From Alsobacter sp046349155 (GTDB taxonomy: Bacteria > Pseudomonadota > Alphaproteobacteria > Rhizobiales > Beijerinckiaceae): a stretch of DNA of 64,000 nt. The notes under the pieces are model-generated. The model saw only the letters and a program-made list of their open reading frames with translations, was not told the origin of the DNA and ran no database searches. This document shows positions 61,609 through 64,000 of this stretch, in pieces. Each line of letters starts with the position of its first letter. Position 1 is the first letter of the stretch. Location: positions 620,001 to 684,000 of the forward strand of contig JAXMCW010000002.1 of assembly GCA_046349155.1 (NCBI GenBank), in the 5' to 3' direction. A program made the position numbers and the translations under genes.

Positions 61609-64000
61609 TCAGGTGACGGGCAGCGAGCCCTCGAACGGGAGGCCTGCTCCCACCGAGGCGCTGACCTGGGCGAGGCTCAAGGCCAGGCGGCTCTGCGGTC
61701 CGCCGAAATCGGACAGCTCGTCCGCCGCCGCGTAGAGAAGGGGCGATGCCTGCGACTGCAGCATTCGCTTGGGGATCTGTCCTGCCCGGATGATGCACTG
61801 GAACGCTGGGCTCTCCTCGCCGAGCGGAATCTCGGCCGGCTCCCACGCGTCCGAGGCCAGCCGCCCCCGGCGCAGCCATGAAATCTCCACGCCGGCTGTC
61901 GTGCGCCGGGCGCGCACTCCGACGGGCGACAAGGGGACGAGCGCCGCGGCCCCGGGCGCGGCCGTCCACTCCGCGACCGCGGGGTCCGCGACGTCGCGGC
62001 CTCCCGGGCCGACGCGGTAGCGCCACGCCTGGCCCAGCGTCTCGACGCCTCGCGCGAGCGGGACCAGGGCCTGGTTCAGGAGCACGACGCGCGCCCCGGC
62101 CTGCACGAGCCGTCCGGCAGCCGGTTCGGACGATCCGAGCCCCCTGATCAGCCTCGCCACGCGCCATTGCAGGCGGCCGACCAGGTCCGCCCGCGCGAAG
62201 GTGACGACCTCCGTGCGGCCGTCAGCCCCCAGGACGGCCAGACAAGTCGCGCCCTGCAGGGCCGTGAGATCGGACGCCGTCGGCAGGACGCCACGGTCGA
62301 GCTGCACGGTCACGACGGCCTGGTCGTCGAAACGCCAGAGCGGGCCGGCCGGCAGGTCGGAGATGGTCGTCCCGAGCACGGACGAGGCCGTGGCCGCCGC
62401 GAACAGGTCGAAGCTCGCACCGTCCACCGAGCGCCAGAGCGCCATCTGCCCCGGCCAGGGATCGGCCGAGACGGCGACGGACTGCAGGAGCGCGGGATCT
62501 CCCTGCGGGAAGGGCCAGTCGACGATCTCGAACCGAGGCGGGCCAGGGACGGCCGGGGCCGCCTGCCACGGAAGCGAAGCCGGGCGGGAATTGGCCGCGT
62601 AGATCGCCGGCTCGATGGCCGAGGCCTCGAGTTCCCGCACCTGCGCATCGCGGATCCGATCGATCCGGTACAGGCGAGGCTCCGCCATGCCGTCCAGCGT
62701 GACGAGATCGCCCGGCTCCAGCGCGAGCAGCCCCGGCCGGAGCTTGCACGACAAGGTCTCGCGCGCGGACCAGGCGTCGTGGAGCGCGATGTCGGCCAGC
62801 CGCCCCGCCTCGGCGCGACGCAGGACGGCGCTGACCTCCACGGTCTTCAAGCGTCGGCTCGCGCCAGCCAGCCTCCGCGACGCGGCCGTCGCCCGGGCAT
62901 AGTCGAATTCCGCGTCGGAGAAGGCCAGGCTGACCTCGTAGGGCAGTTCCGAATCCTGCTGTCGCGTGAGCTGCCATTCCTCGCCGTCGCGCCCGGGAAC
63001 GAGGTCGTCCGGACCCAGTGACAGCGCGGACGAGCCCAACCGGTCGCGGAACCGCAGACGGCCCGCGCTGACGAGGCAATCGAAGCCGAAGAGCCCGGCC
63101 AGCGGCTCGAGGGCGTCACGCGCGGACATGGGCCGATCGACGACATAGCCGTCGAGATAGCCATCGACGTCGATGCGGTCCGGGGCCGGCGCCCCCATGT
63201 CGGCCAGGACGGCGCGGACCATGTCGTCGGCCGGGGCGCCTTCCAGCCTCCCGGTGAGCCAGTGCCCCGTCGCCCAGGACGGGCTGTCGGCCCAGACTCC
63301 CCCGAGCATCGGAAAGGCCGGGAAGGGGCGCGCATCCCAGGCCCAGGCGTGGATCCTCGCGGGGTCGACCATGCGCCCGCCGGCCATGCCGGCGACGGGA
63401 TTGGCGCCCGGCGGGTGATCGGGCTGGTCAGGGTCGAAGCGCGAGAGCATGGCCTGCACGCCTCGATGCAGCATGAGGTCGTCGCGCAACCCGTTCGAAT
63501 AGGGCGGGATACCGCCTTCCACGGACTTGGGATCGGGAAAGCAACTCGGACGATTGGCGCCCTTGTCGATCGCGGGGCAGCCGATCTCGTTCAGCCAAAT
63601 GGGCTTGGATCCGGGAATCCAGGCCGTGGCCGCGGGAAGCTCGAGCCCGTTCTCCCGCTCCCGGTGCGGGTTCGACCACCATCCGACGAGATCCTTGGCG
63701 CGGTAGACGAAGGGTTTGCCGTAGGCGTCGTCGCGGATGGGCAGGCGCACTTGCCTGTCCCGGCCCTCGTCGTCGGCATAGAACCAGTCGAAGCCCTCGC
63801 CCCCCGCGGCATTGGCCAGCAGATAGGCCGGATCGCAGGCCGAGCGGGCTGCCGCCGCGTCCGCGTGGCTGCCCCCGTCGCGCCAGTCGGCGAGCGGCCA
63901 CCACGCGTCGATGGCCACCGCGTCGATCGCGGGGGACGCCCAGAGAGGATCGAGCGGGAAGCGCAGTTCCCCGGCTGCGGGAACGTGGGACCCGTACTCG
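61609..64000 (-). CDS. GTA TIM-barrel/baseplate multidomain protein (5' end outside window)
   Basis: About 797 residues of a larger tail protein, homologous to gene 15 of the Rhodobacter-type gene transfer agent. The visible start of the fragment contains FPLDPLWASPAIDAVAID and WWPLADWRDGG, the GTA TIM-barrel signature. A phage tail-fold part follows (RFRDRLGSSALSLGPDDLVP) and ends in repeated beta domains. A GTG at 63918 could be mistaken for a start, but coding sequence of the same family continues to base 64000. This is the largest protein of the GTA cluster, which must extend to the right. Confidence 0.9.
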   Translation of the reverse strand, partial: EYGSHVPAAGELRFPLDPLWASPAIDAVAIDAWWPLADWRDGGSHADAAAARSACDPAYLLANAAGGEGFDWFYADDEGRDRQVRLPIRDDAYGKPFVYRAKDLVGWWSNPHRERENGLELPAATAWIPGSKPIWLNEIGCPAIDKGANRPSCFPDPKSVEGGIPPYSNGLRDDLMLHRGVQAMLSRFDPDQPDHPPGANPVAGMAGGRMVDPARIHAWAWDARPFPAFPMLGGVWADSPSWATGHWLTGRLEGAPADDMVRAVLADMGAPAPDRIDVDGYLDGYVVDRPMSARDALEPLAGLFGFDCLVSAGRLRFRDRLGSSALSLGPDDLVPGRDGEEWQLTRQQDSELPYEVSLAFSDAEFDYARATAASRRLAGASRRLKTVEVSAVLRRAEAGRLADIALHDAWSARETLSCKLRPGLLALEPGDLVTLDGMAEPRLYRIDRIRDAQVRELEASAIEPAIYAANSRPASLPWQAAPAVPGPPRFEIVDWPFPQGDPALLQSVAVSADPWPGQMALWRSVDGASFDLFAAATASSVLGTTISDLPAGPLWRFDDQAVVTVQLDRGVLPTASDLTALQGATCLAVLGADGRTEVVTFARADLVGRLQWRVARLIRGLGSSEPAAGRLVQAGARVVLLNQALVPLARGVETLGQAWRYRVGPGGRDVADPAVAEWTAAPGAAALVPLSPVGVRARRTTAGVEISWLRRGRLASDAWEPAEIPLGEESPAFQCIIRAGQIPKRMLQSQASPLLYAAADELSDFGGPQSRLALSLAQVSASVGAGLPFEGSLPVT

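Noticed and set aside
63918..64000. Start codon at 63918 for the GTA TIM-barrel protein
   Set aside because: Coding sequence with recognisable family residues (FPLDPLWASPAID) continues in frame to the window edge, so 63918 is internal.

Overview
This is a GC-rich chromosomal window (codons end almost always in G or C) from an alphaproteobacterium. It is most likely a member of the Hyphomicrobiales (Rhizobiales). The pointers are the ccmIEFH-degP-two-component-glnE gene order, a FeuPQ/PhoPQ-like pair, rhizobial-type inositol genes and the tail end of a gene transfer agent (GTA) cluster. I see no rRNA, tRNA, CRISPR array, transposase or integrase. The genus cannot be fixed from what is visible.

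Layout. (1) 1-4640: a sugar ABC transporter (partial permease plus double ATPase, leftward) divergent from an SDR dehydrogenase and an SMP-30 lactonase. (2) 4777-12729: a leftward iolC-iolD-iolB-otnC-otnK operon, divergent from iolG. It joins inositol catabolism to four-carbon sugar-acid catabolism. (3) 13139-21059: a leftward purine operon, uraH-xdhA-xdhB-xdhC-deaminase-guaD-puuD-uraD, covering guanine to allantoin. A LysR gene lies upstream. (4) 22151-36605: a sulfosugar/sulfolactate locus, the most interesting part. It holds suyA-suyB-slcC-comC leftward, a GntR/HutC regulator rightward, a leftward operon of SF-kinase-like PfkB, YihT/LacD-type aldolase, fucose-isomerase-fold protein and GH31 glycosidase, a divergent binding protein with two permeases, and an aldose epimerase. 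(5) 36672-44894: glyoxalase, fdhD, cation efflux, aminopeptidase N and a PAS histidine kinase. (6) 45002-56194: glnE, a two-component system, a DegP protease and ccmHFEI, all leftward. (7) 56279-59334: a glycine-zipper lipoprotein, a PhoQ-like kinase with its regulator, and a PepSY protein. (8) 59381-64000: a lysin/holin-like protein, a DUF2793 protein and the GTA TIM-barrel baseplate protein, which runs off the window.

How region 4 works (inference). A sulfosugar such as sulfoquinovose or its glycoside enters by the ABC transporter, is hydrolysed and mutarotated, isomerised to sulfofructose, phosphorylated and cleaved to DHAP plus sulfolactaldehyde. After oxidation, sulfolactate is converted between enantiomers by SlcC and ComC and cleaved by SuyAB to pyruvate and sulfite. 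The strongest sequence evidence that the two halves form one regulon is an inverted repeat, GTCTTGTA-N5-TAYAAGAY. It occurs at both the suyA/gntR promoter (25836-25856) and the kinase/transporter promoter (32233-32253), 76-77 bases from the suyA and kinase start codons. No sulfolactaldehyde dehydrogenase and no transporter ATPase is encoded in region 4.
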